28,051 nt of DNA from NCBI GenBank assembly GCA_002279765.1, contig NCCR01000080.1:1-28051 (forward strand), in the 5' to 3' direction. The translations under genes and the position numbers were made by a program. Below the pieces are notes generated by a model, which ran no database searches, was not told the origin of the DNA, and saw nothing but the letters and a program-made list of their open reading frames with translations. Of this stretch, positions 1-10,501 are shown piece after piece (positions within the stretch are counted from its first letter, which is position 1; the number at the start of each line of letters is the position of its first letter). Source of the stretch: Verrucomicrobia bacterium 12-59-8. Its GTDB lineage: Bacteria > Verrucomicrobiota > Verrucomicrobiae > Verrucomicrobiales > Verrucomicrobiaceae.

Positions 1-1
1 G

Positions 2-754
2 ATGCGTGAGGCTGATCCGAAGGTGCTGCGCGAAGCTGTCGAGGTCGTCATTGGCCGCACGTATGACAAGGCGGGCGAAGTGGAATGGACGCTGAAGGAC
101 AAGCAGGAACGGGGGGATCATTTGGAAATGACTGGCACGCTGACCAACAAGACTTACAACGAAGAACTGAGCGTGGCCTGGCTCTATCCGAAGGAGTGGA
201 ATGGCCGTGTGGTGATCTGGCTGGATGATGCGGGTAAAAGCGGCCTCGCGAACAAGCAGGTGAAGGAACTGGTGGCCGGTGGGGTGGCGGTGCTGGGTGT
301 GGATCTGCTGTTTCAAGGTGGGGAACTCGCGAAGCAGAACCGGCTGGTGGCGAACCCGCGTGAATTCGCGGGTTACACCTATGGCTACAACAGCGCGCTG
401 TTTGCGCAGCGTGCGCATGATGTGCTGACGCTGACGAGCTTCCTGCGCAACACGAAGGTGGGCTCGCACCCGAGTCCGAAGAGCGTTGAACTCGCAGCCT
501 TCGGTGCGCAGACGGGCCCTGTCGCCATCGCCGCATTTGCGCTGGCCAGTGAGCATGTGGATCGCGCCGCTGTGGACACGCACGGTTTCCGCTTCGGCAA
601 GGTGCTTGACTATCGCGACCCGATGTTCCTGCCAGGCGGTGCCAAATATCGCGATCTCCCAGGCATGCTCTCACTCTACGACCCGAATCGGCGCTGGGTC
701 AAAAGTGAAGGCAAAGACCCCGAGAGTTCGGCGGTGGAATGGCTGCTGAAGTAG
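2..754 (+). CDS. C-terminal part of acetylxylan-esterase-like alpha/beta-hydrolase protein (5' truncated by window)
   Basis: The frame is open to the left edge, so the first Met is probably internal and the true start lies outside the window; 250 residues are visible. The pattern matches the C-terminal hydrolase domain of large planctomycete/verrucomicrobial proteins annotated as acetylxylan esterases: a strand with VVIWLDDAGKSG, then VAVLGVDLLFQG, then a helix following FAQRAHDVLTLTSFL, and a late block ending in DRAAVDTHGFRF. The position where a hydrolase has its GxSxG elbow reads GAQTGP, with no serine, so this domain may not be catalytic. That is my reading of one motif, not a test. No signal peptide can be assessed. 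The next gene on the same strand starts 113 bases later, so an operon is possible but unproven. The family call is moderate; the substrate is unknown. Confidence 0.6.
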   Translation: MREADPKVLREAVEVVIGRTYDKAGEVEWTLKDKQERGDHLEMTGTLTNKTYNEELSVAWLYPKEWNGRVVIWLDDAGKSGLANKQVKELVAGGVAVLGVDLLFQGGELAKQNRLVANPREFAGYTYGYNSALFAQRAHDVLTLTSFLRNTKVGSHPSPKSVELAAFGAQTGPVAIAAFALASEHVDRAAVDTHGFRFGKVLDYRDPMFLPGGAKYRDLPGMLSLYDPNRRWVKSEGKDPESSAVEWLLK

Positions 755-867
755 CCGTGGCGTTCGTGCGCTGAAGAGGCACAAAATATGACGGATGGAT
801 GGGGAGCCTCGGTTTGGGGTGGACACCCCATGGTGATAGGCGCGGTCTCTTTCTAGACTTCCTGACC

Positions 868-1422
868 ATGAAACCCCTTCCCTTCTTCTTTCTTGCTACA
901 ACTCTGGTTTGGTGCGGCACTGCGTCTGCGCAGACTGGCAGCCCACGCGCCAAGGAGGTCACTGCCACCGGCCAAATCACCAGCGTGGTGCATGACGGCA
1001 TTGTGTATTATCGCGGCCAAACCTACCTCATCCGCAACAAGAGGGCGGCCTTGGTGGATGCCAATCTAGTGCCTGAGGGCCAGGTGCTGACGCCAGAAGG
1101 GCGGTTGGTGGTTTTGCCAACTGATTTCGTGGAGGACATCAGTCCCACGGTGCGGGAGGGACTCTTTGCCATTCGCGGTCAGGCGTATTTGATTCGCAAT
1201 GGCAGAATCACGCGGGTGAACGCCTTGCTGGTGCCGGAGGGGCAGGTGCTAACAACCGAGGGCCAACTCCTGCCGCTGCCTTCGGACTTCAGCGGATTTG
1301 TGCTGGATCGTGCGCCGGATGGCACGGTGCTGCCGACGCCACCCAAGTTTTCGGGGCCGCAGGTTCTCCCTGGCCAGGCTGGAGTGCGGCAGGTGGAGCA
1401 GGGACAGGCTGACAAGAAGTGA
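868..1422 (+). CDS. Small secreted protein with two tandem DUF6799-like repeats
   Basis: 184 residues. I chose the ATG at 868 because the protein then begins with a clean signal peptide (MKPLPFFFLATTLVWCGTASA, cleavage likely near AQTG); a longer start at 799 would bury it. The mature part holds two copies of a roughly 50-residue unit, at about residues 45-95 and 100-150. Each has a G-x-A/T-Y-L-I-R-N core followed by L-V-P-E-G-Q-V-L-T-x-E-G and L-P-x-D-F. The repeat resembles the short domain called DUF6799 in bacteroidete and verrucomicrobial secreted proteins; I could not verify this. It is probably periplasmic or exported, function unknown. It faces serA head to head, with a hairpin between the two stops. 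Confidence 0.7.
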   Translation: MKPLPFFFLATTLVWCGTASAQTGSPRAKEVTATGQITSVVHDGIVYYRGQTYLIRNKRAALVDANLVPEGQVLTPEGRLVVLPTDFVEDISPTVREGLFAIRGQAYLIRNGRITRVNALLVPEGQVLTTEGQLLPLPSDFSGFVLDRAPDGTVLPTPPKFSGPQVLPGQAGVRQVEQGQADKK

Positions 1423-1423
1423 G

Positions 1424-1449
1424 GCTGCCAGCGCGGAAGCACTGGCAGC
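1424..1449. terminator. Hairpin between convergent genes, possible bidirectional terminator
   Basis: A perfect 8-bp inverted repeat, GCTGCCAG at 1424-1431 and CTGGCAGC at 1442-1449, with a 10-base loop. It sits right after the stop of the small secreted protein and 22 bases beyond the stop of serA, which come from opposite strands. Neither side has a convincing U-tract, so termination is inferred from position and symmetry only. Confidence 0.45.
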
Positions 1450-1470
1450 AAACTCAATCCGGTCCCAGTC

Positions 1471-3046
<1,576 letters not shown>

Positions 3047-3149
3047 GAGTTGGTTGGGGGGAAAGGGGGAGCAGACTAGCAACCTTTATCCACCACTCAA
3101 GGACAATGCGTGCTGGACAGAACACGGAGGGAGCATTCATATAGAGGGC

Positions 3150-4457
3150 ATGTTTGCAGGAACCCTGTCAGCCAAAACAATGCTCGCTGTGACCGGCCCC
3201 TTTTCGCTGGAAGAAATGGGCACCATGGCAGCCGCCGTCCTGCTGCCCGCGCTGATCACCTGGCTGGTGATGCGGAGCAAACTCAAGCGTGCGCAGCGCG
3301 AAGCAAGCGCCACGCTGGAGCAACTGCGTACTGAATCCGTTGCTGCGCTACAGGCGGAACAGACCAAGGCTGCCGCCCTGGCGGCGGAAACAGCCAAAAC
3401 AAGCGCCGCCGCCACCGCGAGCTTTGCCGACCTGCAGCAGCGCTTCAACACCCACCGGGAAGTGGCGGAGCGCCGTGCGAACGATGCCTCCCAGCAGATC
3501 GCACGCCTGGAGAGCGAACTGACCGCCACACGTGAAATCGCCGCGCAGCTCGCGCCCACACAGTCGCGCATCAAAGATCTCGAAACCGCCCTGGCCGCCG
3601 AGCAGGGCCGAATCAAGGCGCAAGAGCAGGCCATCGCCGCCACAAACGCCCGTGCGGCTGATTTTGAAAAGCGCATGATCGAGGCCCAGGACCTAGTGAT
3701 CAAGCACAAGGGGGAGATGCAGGCAAGCTTGGTCGAATTGAAGAAAATCCGCGACGAGCAAGACGCCTACGCCGCCGCTGGTGGGGCCGAGGCCGAACTG
3801 ACCAAGGCCCGCGAAGCGCATCAGCAGGCCGAGGCGAAAATCACGAATCTGCAACGCGCCCTGAAGGCTGCCGAAGCCCGCGTAGAAATGGTGCAGAAGG
3901 AATTCATGAACGCCGTCGGTCTGGCCACCGCTCCGACGCCAGGCACGTCGGCGGGCGCGAGCGATAAAAAACTGCGTGAGCAGGAGGAGAAGCTCATGCA
4001 ACTGGAAGCGGAATCCCGCAAACGTGCGCGTGAAGATGGCTACAAGATCGCCGAGTTGGAATACCGCCTCAGCGAAGCGCTGGAGGCGGTCAAAACTTCG
4101 CTAGTTCAAGCAAAGACCGAATCTGTGGCGGTGGCAGCAGACCCAGCACCGCCAGACCCAATGCCCGTGGATGATGCTCCGAAAACGGAAGCGCCGCCAG
4201 TGGTGGCGGCCAAGGAAGAGACCCCTGCGGCGGACCCACTGAGGTTAGACGCTCCCATGGCCGGCATACCGATGGCAGAAGTTCCCGCAGATCTTTTTAG
4301 CACTCTGGAAGCCCCTCCGCCCCCTGCGGTGGAAACGCCTTCGATTGAGTTTGCGGCGGCGATGGACGGAACATCTTCTGGGCTCGACCTCGGGAAGGAA
4401 GATGACGCTGGGCCAACTCAGGAGAGCACCCACCCAAGCTCGGCACCTCTGGGCTGA
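3150..4457 (+). CDS. Membrane-anchored coiled-coil protein
   Basis: 435 residues from the ATG at 3150; ATGs at 3180 and further in are also possible because no clear ribosome site decides it. The frame stays open far upstream only because it runs antisense to serA, so that part is not coding. Layout: a short lead, one hydrophobic segment at about residues 24-42 (AAAVLLPALITWLVM) followed at once by basic residues, which suggests an N-terminal membrane anchor with the bulk in the cytoplasm. A long Ala/Glu/Gln/Lys-rich heptad region follows to about residue 330, predicted coiled coil, then a Pro/Ala/acidic tail of about 100 residues that looks disordered. No enzymatic motif is visible. Such proteins often have structural or envelope-organising roles, but the function here is unknown. 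It diverges from serA, sharing a gap of about 100 bases. Confidence 0.7.
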   Translation: MFAGTLSAKTMLAVTGPFSLEEMGTMAAAVLLPALITWLVMRSKLKRAQREASATLEQLRTESVAALQAEQTKAAALAAETAKTSAAATASFADLQQRFNTHREVAERRANDASQQIARLESELTATREIAAQLAPTQSRIKDLETALAAEQGRIKAQEQAIAATNARAADFEKRMIEAQDLVIKHKGEMQASLVELKKIRDEQDAYAAAGGAEAELTKAREAHQQAEAKITNLQRALKAAEARVEMVQKEFMNAVGLATAPTPGTSAGASDKKLREQEEKLMQLEAESRKRAREDGYKIAELEYRLSEALEAVKTSLVQAKTESVAVAADPAPPDPMPVDDAPKTEAPPVVAAKEETPAADPLRLDAPMAGIPMAEVPADLFSTLEAPPPPAVETPSIEFAAAMDGTSSGLDLGKEDDAGPTQESTHPSSAPLG

Positions 4458-4647
4458 TGCGGTAGGACGTTGGCCTTCAAGACCGAAGTTCACGCGCCTT
4501 GAAGCTCACGTTGCTGTGTCAGAGGTTGTTTGCGAGCGCGGCAGGCGTGTCAGTCTATGGCGCAATCATCAATAATTCACTATTCTGCTATTCAGTCAGG
4601 ACTGTTCCGGCAATTTTCCCCCAACCACCCGCGTTCTACTCGCTCGC

Positions 4648-5940
4648 ATGAAATTCACCCTCGCCTTCCTCGCCCTGCTTTCTGTCTCTGCGTTCTCCGC
4701 CCCGGACTGGTCACGCTTTCGCGGTCCCAACGGCACCGGCGTTGTCGAAACCACAGGTTTGCCAGCGGTCGTGGATGAGAGCACAACGCTATGGAAAGTT
4801 GACGCAGGCAGAGGATGGTCTTCGCCTGTGCTCTGGCAGGACATGGTCATCGTCACGGCGGAAACCAGTGCGACGCGCCGGGCGGTGATCGCCTTTTCCG
4901 CGAAGGACGGCAAGGAACTGTGGCGGCATGAGGAAGAGTTTGTGCCGCACGCCCTGCACAAGACCTACAACACCTTTGCTAGCAGTTCCGCCTTTGTGGA
5001 TGCCGAGCGCATCTACATCAACTGGAGCAGCGGCACCGACATCCAGGCGCTGGCGCTCGATCACACGGGCAAGGTGGTGTGGCACAACGACCATGTGGCC
5101 GATTACATCCATGAGCACGGCACCGGCATTTCGCCGATCGTCGTCGATGGTCTCATGATTGTACGCAGCGAGTTCGACTGGCAGCGTGATGGCAAGGTTT
5201 ATACCGAAATTCCTGAACAGCAGAAATGGAAGAGCTGCATCGTGGCGCTGGATGCCAAGACCGGCAAGCAGGTGTGGAAGCTGGAGATGCCGAACTGCCT
5301 CAACACCTTCTCCACGCCGGTGGTGCATGATTTGAAAGGCGGAGCCAAGGAACTCATCTGTGCCAACAATGGCAGCGGCGTGATGGGGATCGCCCTCAAG
5401 ACCGGCAAGATCAACTGGCAGTACAACCCCGGCTACAAGCAGCGCAGCCTCGGCTCCGGAGTGCTGAGCGATGATTTCTACTTTTGCACCTTCGGCACCG
5501 GTGGCGGCGTGAAGGAGATCGCCGCGATCGACCTCAAGAGCGGCAAGCCCAAACCGGTGCCCTTCGACATTCCCAAAGGCTTGCCCTATGTCCCCTCCCC
5601 ACTCGTCATTGACGACAAGATGTATCTCCTCGGAGATGGCGGCATCATGCGTTGCGTGGAGTTCAAAACCGGCAAGGTGATCTATGAGGAGCGCATCGAG
5701 GGCTCGCAGGGCAGCGCCAAGTTCTTCAGTAGCCCGGTGGCGGCGGATGGCAAAATTTTCTGCGCCAGCCAGCAGGGAGACCTCATCGTGATCAAGGCGG
5801 GGCCAAAGTTTGAAAAGCTCGCAGCCAGCAAGCTCGACTCCCCGATTAATTCGGTGCCTGCGATTGGTGACAAGCGGATCTACGTGCGCACAGCCAATTC
5901 GCTGTATTGCATTGGGGCGAAGGGGCAGCCGGTGCCTTGA
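4648..5940 (+). CDS. Secreted PQQ-like beta-propeller repeat protein
   Basis: 430 residues. The start at 4648 gives a signal peptide, MKFTLAFLALLSVSAFSA, then the opening PDWSRFRGPNGTGV that is typical of the large planctomycete/verrucomicrobial PQQ-like (BamB-type) family. Propeller blades are visible as repeated strand patterns with AxDxKxGKxxWK-like ends: SAKDGKELWRH, ALDAKTGKQVWKL, ALKTGKINWQY, AIDLKSGKPKP and EFKTGKVIYEE. It is a scaffold or binding protein of the periplasm or outer-membrane side rather than a proven quinoprotein dehydrogenase, since no PQQ-dependent catalytic set is evident. It stands alone, 190 bases after the coiled-coil gene and 125 bases before gnd; neither gap shows a convincing terminator. 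Confidence 0.88.
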   Translation: MKFTLAFLALLSVSAFSAPDWSRFRGPNGTGVVETTGLPAVVDESTTLWKVDAGRGWSSPVLWQDMVIVTAETSATRRAVIAFSAKDGKELWRHEEEFVPHALHKTYNTFASSSAFVDAERIYINWSSGTDIQALALDHTGKVVWHNDHVADYIHEHGTGISPIVVDGLMIVRSEFDWQRDGKVYTEIPEQQKWKSCIVALDAKTGKQVWKLEMPNCLNTFSTPVVHDLKGGAKELICANNGSGVMGIALKTGKINWQYNPGYKQRSLGSGVLSDDFYFCTFGTGGGVKEIAAIDLKSGKPKPVPFDIPKGLPYVPSPLVIDDKMYLLGDGGIMRCVEFKTGKVIYEERIEGSQGSAKFFSSPVAADGKIFCASQQGDLIVIKAGPKFEKLAASKLDSPINSVPAIGDKRIYVRTANSLYCIGAKGQPVP

Positions 5941-6065
5941 GGCAGTGCCTTTGTGACCGTGGTGCAGGGGGGCATTTGCGGCCCCATCAATCCCGCTCAT
6001 GCCAGTCATGAGGAAATTCCCCTTTGCCAAGCCGAAGGGGGCGGGTATGTCTGCGGCCCCTAAAT

Positions 6066-7471
6066 ATGAGCAAAAAAAGTGACTTCGGATTGATCGGCCT
6101 CGCTGTGATGGGCCAAAACCTCGTACTCAACGTGGAAAGCCGCGGCTTCCAGGTGAGCGTCTTTAACCGCACGACCAGCGTGACGGATGAGTTCGTTGCC
6201 AAACATCCTGGCAAGGCCCTCGTCGGCTGCCACACGCTGGAAGACTTCGTGCAGAGCCTCGCCTTGCCACGCAAGATACACATCATGGTGAAATCCACCG
6301 CCGTGAAGGACACCGACCGCGACGCCGTGGACGCGGTGATCGAACAGCTCATCCCCCTGCTCGACAAGGACGACATCATCATCGACGGCGGCAACAGCTT
6401 CTACCAGACGACAGAGCGCCGTGACGCCTATCTCGCTGGCAAAGGCCTCCGCTTCATCGGCGCGGGTGTTTCCGGCGGTGAAGAAGGCGCACGCAAAGGC
6501 CCTTCCATCATGCCCGGCGGCCCTGCTTCCACCTGGGAAGTGATGAAGCCGATCTTTGAAAGCATCGCCGCGAAAGTGGACGGTGAGCCTTGCGTGATCC
6601 ACATCGGCCCTGGCGGCGCGGGTCACTATGTGAAGATGATTCACAACGGCATCGAGTACGGCGACATGCAGCTCATCTGCGAAGCCTACAACATCTTCAA
6701 GCACGCTGGATTCACCACCGACGAGATGGCCGCCATCTTCAACGAGTGGAACGAAGGCGACATGCAGAGCTACCTCATCCAGATCTCCGGCAAAGCGCTG
6801 GAGCAGTCGTGGACAAGGCCGGCCAGAAGGGCACGGGCCAGTGGACGCTCATGAATGCTGCTGAAAATGCCGTGGTGATCAGCACGATCAACGCCGCTGT
6901 GGAAGCCCGCATTCTTTCCAGCCAGAAGAAGCAGCGTGTGGCTGCCAGCACGCAGCTGACCGGACCGACCGTGAACATCACGACGGACAAGACCGAACTC
7001 GTGAAGAAGGTGCATGACGCGCTCTACGCCTCCAAGATCATCAGCTACGCCCAGGGGCTCGACCTCATCAAGACCATGGGTGAGAAGAAGGACTGGAAGC
7101 TTGATCTGGGTCGCATCGCCGCCATCTGGCGCGGGGGTTGCATCATCCGCGCCCGTTTCCTGAACCGCATCACCGATGCCTACCGCACCAACGCCAGCCT
7201 GGCGAACCTCATGCTGGATCCGTTCTTCAAAGACGTGCTCAGCACCACCCAGCAGCACTGGCGTGAAGTGGTCAGCATTGCGACCTTGAACGGCATCCCC
7301 GTCCCTGCGTTCAGCGCCAGCCTCGGCTACTACGACAGCTACCGGGCGGCACGTCTGCCAGCGAACCTGCTGCAGGCGCAGCGTGACTTCTTTGGTGCTC
7401 ATACGTATGAGCGCACGGACAAGCCTGAAGGCCAGATGTTCCATACGGAATGGCCTGAGGTGATTGGCTGA
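6066..7471 (+). pseudogene. gnd: 6-phosphogluconate dehydrogenase, frameshifted with a small internal deletion
   Basis: Oxidative pentose phosphate pathway enzyme converting 6-phosphogluconate to ribulose-5-phosphate, CO2 and NADPH. The start at 6066 gives [19 protein letters not shown], with the GLAVMG cofactor loop at the right place. The substrate motif [18 protein letters not shown] and the catalytic [16 protein letters not shown] helix are intact. Around bases 6801-6812 the frame changes: the first frame ends [11 protein letters not shown] and the other resumes [14 protein letters not shown], running on through the all-helical C-terminal domain to the stop at 7471. Homologues carry roughly ten extra residues here (a DPxTGKxLVD-like stretch), so residues are missing as well as the frame. 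A strong terminator follows. Identity is near certain; whether the gene is truly broken depends on resequencing. Confidence 0.92.
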
Positions 7472-7516
7472 GGTGTTTTATGACTCCAGTTGCGGCGCAA
7501 CTAGGCTACTTTGAAG

Positions 7517-7545
7517 GCGGCTGGGGAGACCCGGCCGCTTTTTTT
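7517..7545 (+). terminator. Rho-independent terminator of gnd
   Basis: Stem GCGGCTGGG / CCCGGCCGC (9 pairs, one G-T), tetraloop GAGA at 7526-7529, followed directly by seven T (7539-7545). It lies 45 bases after the gnd stop. A textbook intrinsic terminator. Confidence 0.92.
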
Positions 7546-7580
7546 GTGCAAAGTTGCCGCTCCGCTTTATCATCAAAGCT

Positions 7581-7778
7581 ATGGCCTCCATCCTCACCCC
7601 TGAATACATCGCCACACTGCGGCGCATGACCGGCGCGCAGAAGTTGCGCACGGCATTTCAGTTGTACTGGAGTGCGCGCAGGCTCAAAGCCGCCCGCTTA
7701 CGCCAGCAACATCCTGATTGGAGTGAGGAGCAGGTGCAGCAGCGGGTGAAGGAGATTTTCATGTATGCAGTCACCTGA
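7581..7778 (+). CDS. Small protein partnered with a nucleotidyltransferase
   Basis: 65 residues from the ATG at 7581 (MASILTPEYIATLRRM); an in-frame ATG at 7554 would overlap nothing useful and is less likely. It is basic and helical, with an R-x-R/K-x-QHPDWSEEQVQQRVKEIF block like that of small proteins that precede minimal nucleotidyltransferases in many bacteria. Its last 14 bases overlap the next gene, so the two are surely cotranscribed and probably translationally coupled. By analogy with MNT/HEPN and AbiE-type pairs this may be a partner or antitoxin-like element, but nothing in the sequence proves a toxin-antitoxin role. There is no obvious ribosome site. Confidence 0.65.
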   Translation: MASILTPEYIATLRRMTGAQKLRTAFQLYWSARRLKAARLRQQHPDWSEEQVQQRVKEIFMYAVT

Positions 7779-8331
7779 GTCATACCTGATCTTTACCGGG
7801 AAGCTCAACCAGCTTGGTGTTCCCTACATGGTCAGCGGCAGTGTCGCGGCCATCTACTACGGCGAGCCGCGTTTGACGAATGACGTGGACATCATTCTCT
7901 TTCTTCGACGTGAGGATGTACGACGCTTCCTGGCGGCCTTTCCGGCGGAGGAGTTTTACTGCCCGCCATTCGAAGTCGTCGAGTCAGAGCGGAGCCGTGA
8001 ACAGCGCGGGCATTTCAACCTCATTCATCATGAAACCGGCTTCAAAGCCGACATCTACCTGACCAGCAAGGATTCACTTCACACTTGGGGAATGGCTCAT
8101 GTGGTTGAAGCCGATCTTGATGGAGAAAAAGTGGCCTTCGCCCCTCCTGAATATGTCATTGTCCGCAAGCTGCAGTTTTTTCGAGAAGGCGGCTCGTCCA
8201 AGCATCTGCGAGACATCAGCCGCATGCTGACGGGTATGGGCGAGGACTGGCCGCGTGAGCAGTTGATGGAACTGATACAAGCCCACGGCTTGCAGCACGA
8301 ATGGAACAAGGTGCTCGAATCTACGGATTGA
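7765..8331 (+). CDS. Minimal nucleotidyltransferase (AbiEii/MNT-like fold)
   Basis: 188 residues. The N-terminus has the polymerase-beta-type signature: a helix ending GVPYMVSGSVAAIYYGEPRLTNDVDII, that is a G-S pair followed by the metal-binding D-x-D on the next strand (DVD). A later strand FKADIYL supplies the third acidic residue. The middle and C-terminal helices include APPEYVIVRKLQFFREGGSSKHLRDI, typical of nucleotidyltransferases related to the AbiEii toxin and to stand-alone DUF6036-like proteins. It probably transfers an NMP to a protein or RNA, target unknown. It overlaps the 65-aa gene by 14 bases. It could be half of an addiction or defence pair, or a housekeeping modifier; the former is favoured only by gene arrangement. 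Confidence 0.78.
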   Translation: MQSPESYLIFTGKLNQLGVPYMVSGSVAAIYYGEPRLTNDVDIILFLRREDVRRFLAAFPAEEFYCPPFEVVESERSREQRGHFNLIHHETGFKADIYLTSKDSLHTWGMAHVVEADLDGEKVAFAPPEYVIVRKLQFFREGGSSKHLRDISRMLTGMGEDWPREQLMELIQAHGLQHEWNKVLESTD

Positions 8332-8355
8332 CCACGCTTGGCATTTAGAGGGCAT

Positions 8356-8388
8356 AAAAAACGAAGCCCGGCTCTTTCGAGACGGGCT
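8356..8388 (-). terminator. Rho-independent terminator of the EF-G gene
   Basis: On the minus strand the stem AGCCCG / CGGGCT (8383-8388 with 8365-8370) has an inner CTC/GAG helix and a GAAA loop, followed by a run of six T (plus-strand A at 8356-8361). It lies 18 bases past the stop of the EF-G gene. The plus strand lacks a T-run, so it serves the minus strand. Confidence 0.85.
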
Positions 8389-8405
8389 CCGCGTGGGGGG
8401 CTGGG

Positions 8406-10475
8406 TTATGCTTTGAGCAGGCGGGGGAGGACGGAGGCGGGGACTACTTCATAGCTGGTGGGGACCATGGAGTAGCTGGCGCGACCGCGTGAGAGGCTGC
8501 GAATGGCTCCGGCGTAGCCGAACATTTCAGCGAGGGGGACCTCGGCGAGGATGCCGGATTCGGTGCCGCGGTGGTCGATGCCGGTGATGCGGGCGCGGCG
8601 ACGGTTGAGATCGCCGAGGATGTCGCCCTGGTGCTCGTCGGTGACGGTGCATTCGACCTGCATGACGGGCTCCAGCAGCACGGGGGCGGCGAGGCGCACG
8701 GCTTCGCGGAGGGCTTCGCCAGCGGCCATGCGGAAAGCTTGGTCGTTGGAGTCCTTGGCGTGACTGGCGCCGTCGATGATGCGGACGCGGACATCGACCA
8801 GCGGGCTGCCACGTAGAGGGCCTGCGACGGCGGCTTCGGTGATGCCACGGCGCACCGCGCCCATGAACTGGGAGGGGATGCTGCCGCCGATGATGGCGTC
8901 TTCGATGATGAAGCCGCCGCCACGCTCGAGGGGCTGCACGGTGACCTTCACGCGTGCGAACATGCCGGAGCCGCCGTTTTGCTTTTTGAGCAAATGATCG
9001 GCTTCTGCAGTTTGCGTGATGGTTTCACGGCACGCGATCTCCGGTGCGCCGGCGATGGTTTCGACGCCATGCTCGCGCAGGAGTTTTTCGCGGATCACTT
9101 CGAGGTGGAGCTCGCCCATGCCGGAGATGAGGCACTGGCCGGTCTCCTCATGGGTGCGGACGCGGAAGGTGGGGTCTTCATCGCTGAGGCGTGAAAGGGC
9201 CGTGGCCAGACGTGACTGGTCGGCGGATTTCGCGGGCTCTATGGCCATGCTGACGACGGGTTCGGGGAACACGGGGGGCTCAAGCATGATGGCATGATCT
9301 ACCAGACACAGGGTATCGCCTGTGCTGAAGTTGTTGAGTCCGGTGACGGCGCAGATGTCGCCTGCTTGCACGCTTTCGAGTTCATCGCGGCGGTTGGCGA
9401 AGACACGGAGCAGCCTGCCGCAGCGCTCGGTTTTGCCGAGGCGCGGATTGAGGAGCTGCGTGCCTTTTTGGAGGGTGCCGGAATAGACACGAACATAGAC
9501 CAAGCGGCCTGCCTGCGGATGGCGCACGATTTTGAAGGCGAGCGCGGCGAGAGGTGCATCGATGGCATTCACGCGCTGCACTTCTTCAGGTGCAGGGAGG
9601 AAGTCCACGATGGCATCCACCAGCGCGGAGACGCCGATGTGCTTGTAAGCGCTGCCGCCGATCACGGGCACGAAGCGGCCTGCGAGGGTCTGACGACGGA
9701 TCGCGGTGCGGAGTGCCTGCGCGGGCACGGGGAGGTTTTCGATCCAGAGTTCGGCGATTTCGTCGTCGAGACTGGCGAGAGCCTGGATGAGATCACGACG
9801 TGCGGATTCGACGGCGGTGAGCCATGCGGTGGGAATGGCTTCGACGGTGAAGCCGGTGGGCGAGTCGGCATGGGTACGCAGGGCGCGCTCTTCGATGACA
9901 TCGAGCTGGCCGAGCAATGCGGATTCGGCCCCCCAGGGCAGGAGGACGGGCCAGGCGGTGGCGCCTAGTTTCGTTTGGAGTTCGCTCACGACGCGGGGGA
10001 AGTCCGCGCCGAGGCGGTCCATCTTGTTGATGAAGGCAACGCGTGGTACGCGGTAGCGATCCATCTGACGCCAGACGGTTTCGCTTTGAGGCTGCACGCC
10101 ACCGACGCTGCAGAAGACGGCGACCGCGCCGTCGAGCACGCGGAGGGAGCGCTCCACTTCGGCGGTGAAGTCGACGTGGCCGGGGGTGTCGATGATGTTG
10201 AGGCGATGAGGCTGCCCGGTGAAGAGGCGGGTGAGGCCTGCGACGGGCTGCTGAGTCCACGAGCATGGAGCCGCGGCGGAGGAGATAGTGATCCCCTTCT
10301 CGCGTTCGATGTCCGAAAAGTCGGTGGTGGTGTTGCCTTCGTGCACGTCTCCGCAGGCATGGATGGCGCCTGCGTAGAAGAGAATGCGTTCGGTGAGCGT
10401 GGTTTTGCCAGCGTCAATGTGGGCGGCGATGCCAATGTTGCGGATGCGGCCCGAGTCAGTCGTATTGAGTTTCAT
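8406..10475 (-). CDS. fusA2: Elongation factor G, second-type paralogue
   Basis: 689 residues from the ATG at 10475; a start further upstream would run through the structured leader and is rejected. EF-G drives GTP-dependent ribosomal translocation and, with RRF, recycling. All GTPase motifs are present: G1 AAHIDAGKTT, G2 region IEREKGITI, G3 DTPGHVDF, G4 NKMDRLGAD, G5 GSAYKHIGV. Domains II-V follow, with a domain IV tip reading GASHAKDSND and a C-terminal LSRGRASYSM helix. Divergence from main-type EF-G is clear (for example SGMFARVKV where GQYGHV is usual), and no rpsL, rpsG or tuf neighbours are present. I infer an accessory paralogue of the EF-G2 type; the paralogue call needs a tree. A roughly 200-nt structured leader lies upstream and a good terminator downstream. 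Confidence 0.88.
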   Translation of the reverse strand: MKLNTTDSGRIRNIGIAAHIDAGKTTLTERILFYAGAIHACGDVHEGNTTTDFSDIEREKGITISSAAAPCSWTQQPVAGLTRLFTGQPHRLNIIDTPGHVDFTAEVERSLRVLDGAVAVFCSVGGVQPQSETVWRQMDRYRVPRVAFINKMDRLGADFPRVVSELQTKLGATAWPVLLPWGAESALLGQLDVIEERALRTHADSPTGFTVEAIPTAWLTAVESARRDLIQALASLDDEIAELWIENLPVPAQALRTAIRRQTLAGRFVPVIGGSAYKHIGVSALVDAIVDFLPAPEEVQRVNAIDAPLAALAFKIVRHPQAGRLVYVRVYSGTLQKGTQLLNPRLGKTERCGRLLRVFANRRDELESVQAGDICAVTGLNNFSTGDTLCLVDHAIMLEPPVFPEPVVSMAIEPAKSADQSRLATALSRLSDEDPTFRVRTHEETGQCLISGMGELHLEVIREKLLREHGVETIAGAPEIACRETITQTAEADHLLKKQNGGSGMFARVKVTVQPLERGGGFIIEDAIIGGSIPSQFMGAVRRGITEAAVAGPLRGSPLVDVRVRIIDGASHAKDSNDQAFRMAAGEALREAVRLAAPVLLEPVMQVECTVTDEHQGDILGDLNRRRARITGIDHRGTESGILAEVPLAEMFGYAGAIRSLSRGRASYSMVPTSYEVVPASVLPRLLKA

Positions 10476-10501
10476 AAGAGTCAGATGTTCGAAGTGAACG
10501 T

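Noticed and set aside
4475..4504. Seven-base inverted repeat CTTCAAG/CTTGAAG after the coiled-coil gene, considered as a terminator
   Set aside because: Weak stem, a 16-base loop and no T-run; not supportable.
4789..6030. 413-codon minus-strand open frame opposite the PQQ-like gene
   Set aside because: The His/Asp/Gly-rich translation mirrors the sense gene, and the sense strand has a signal peptide and clear propeller repeats.
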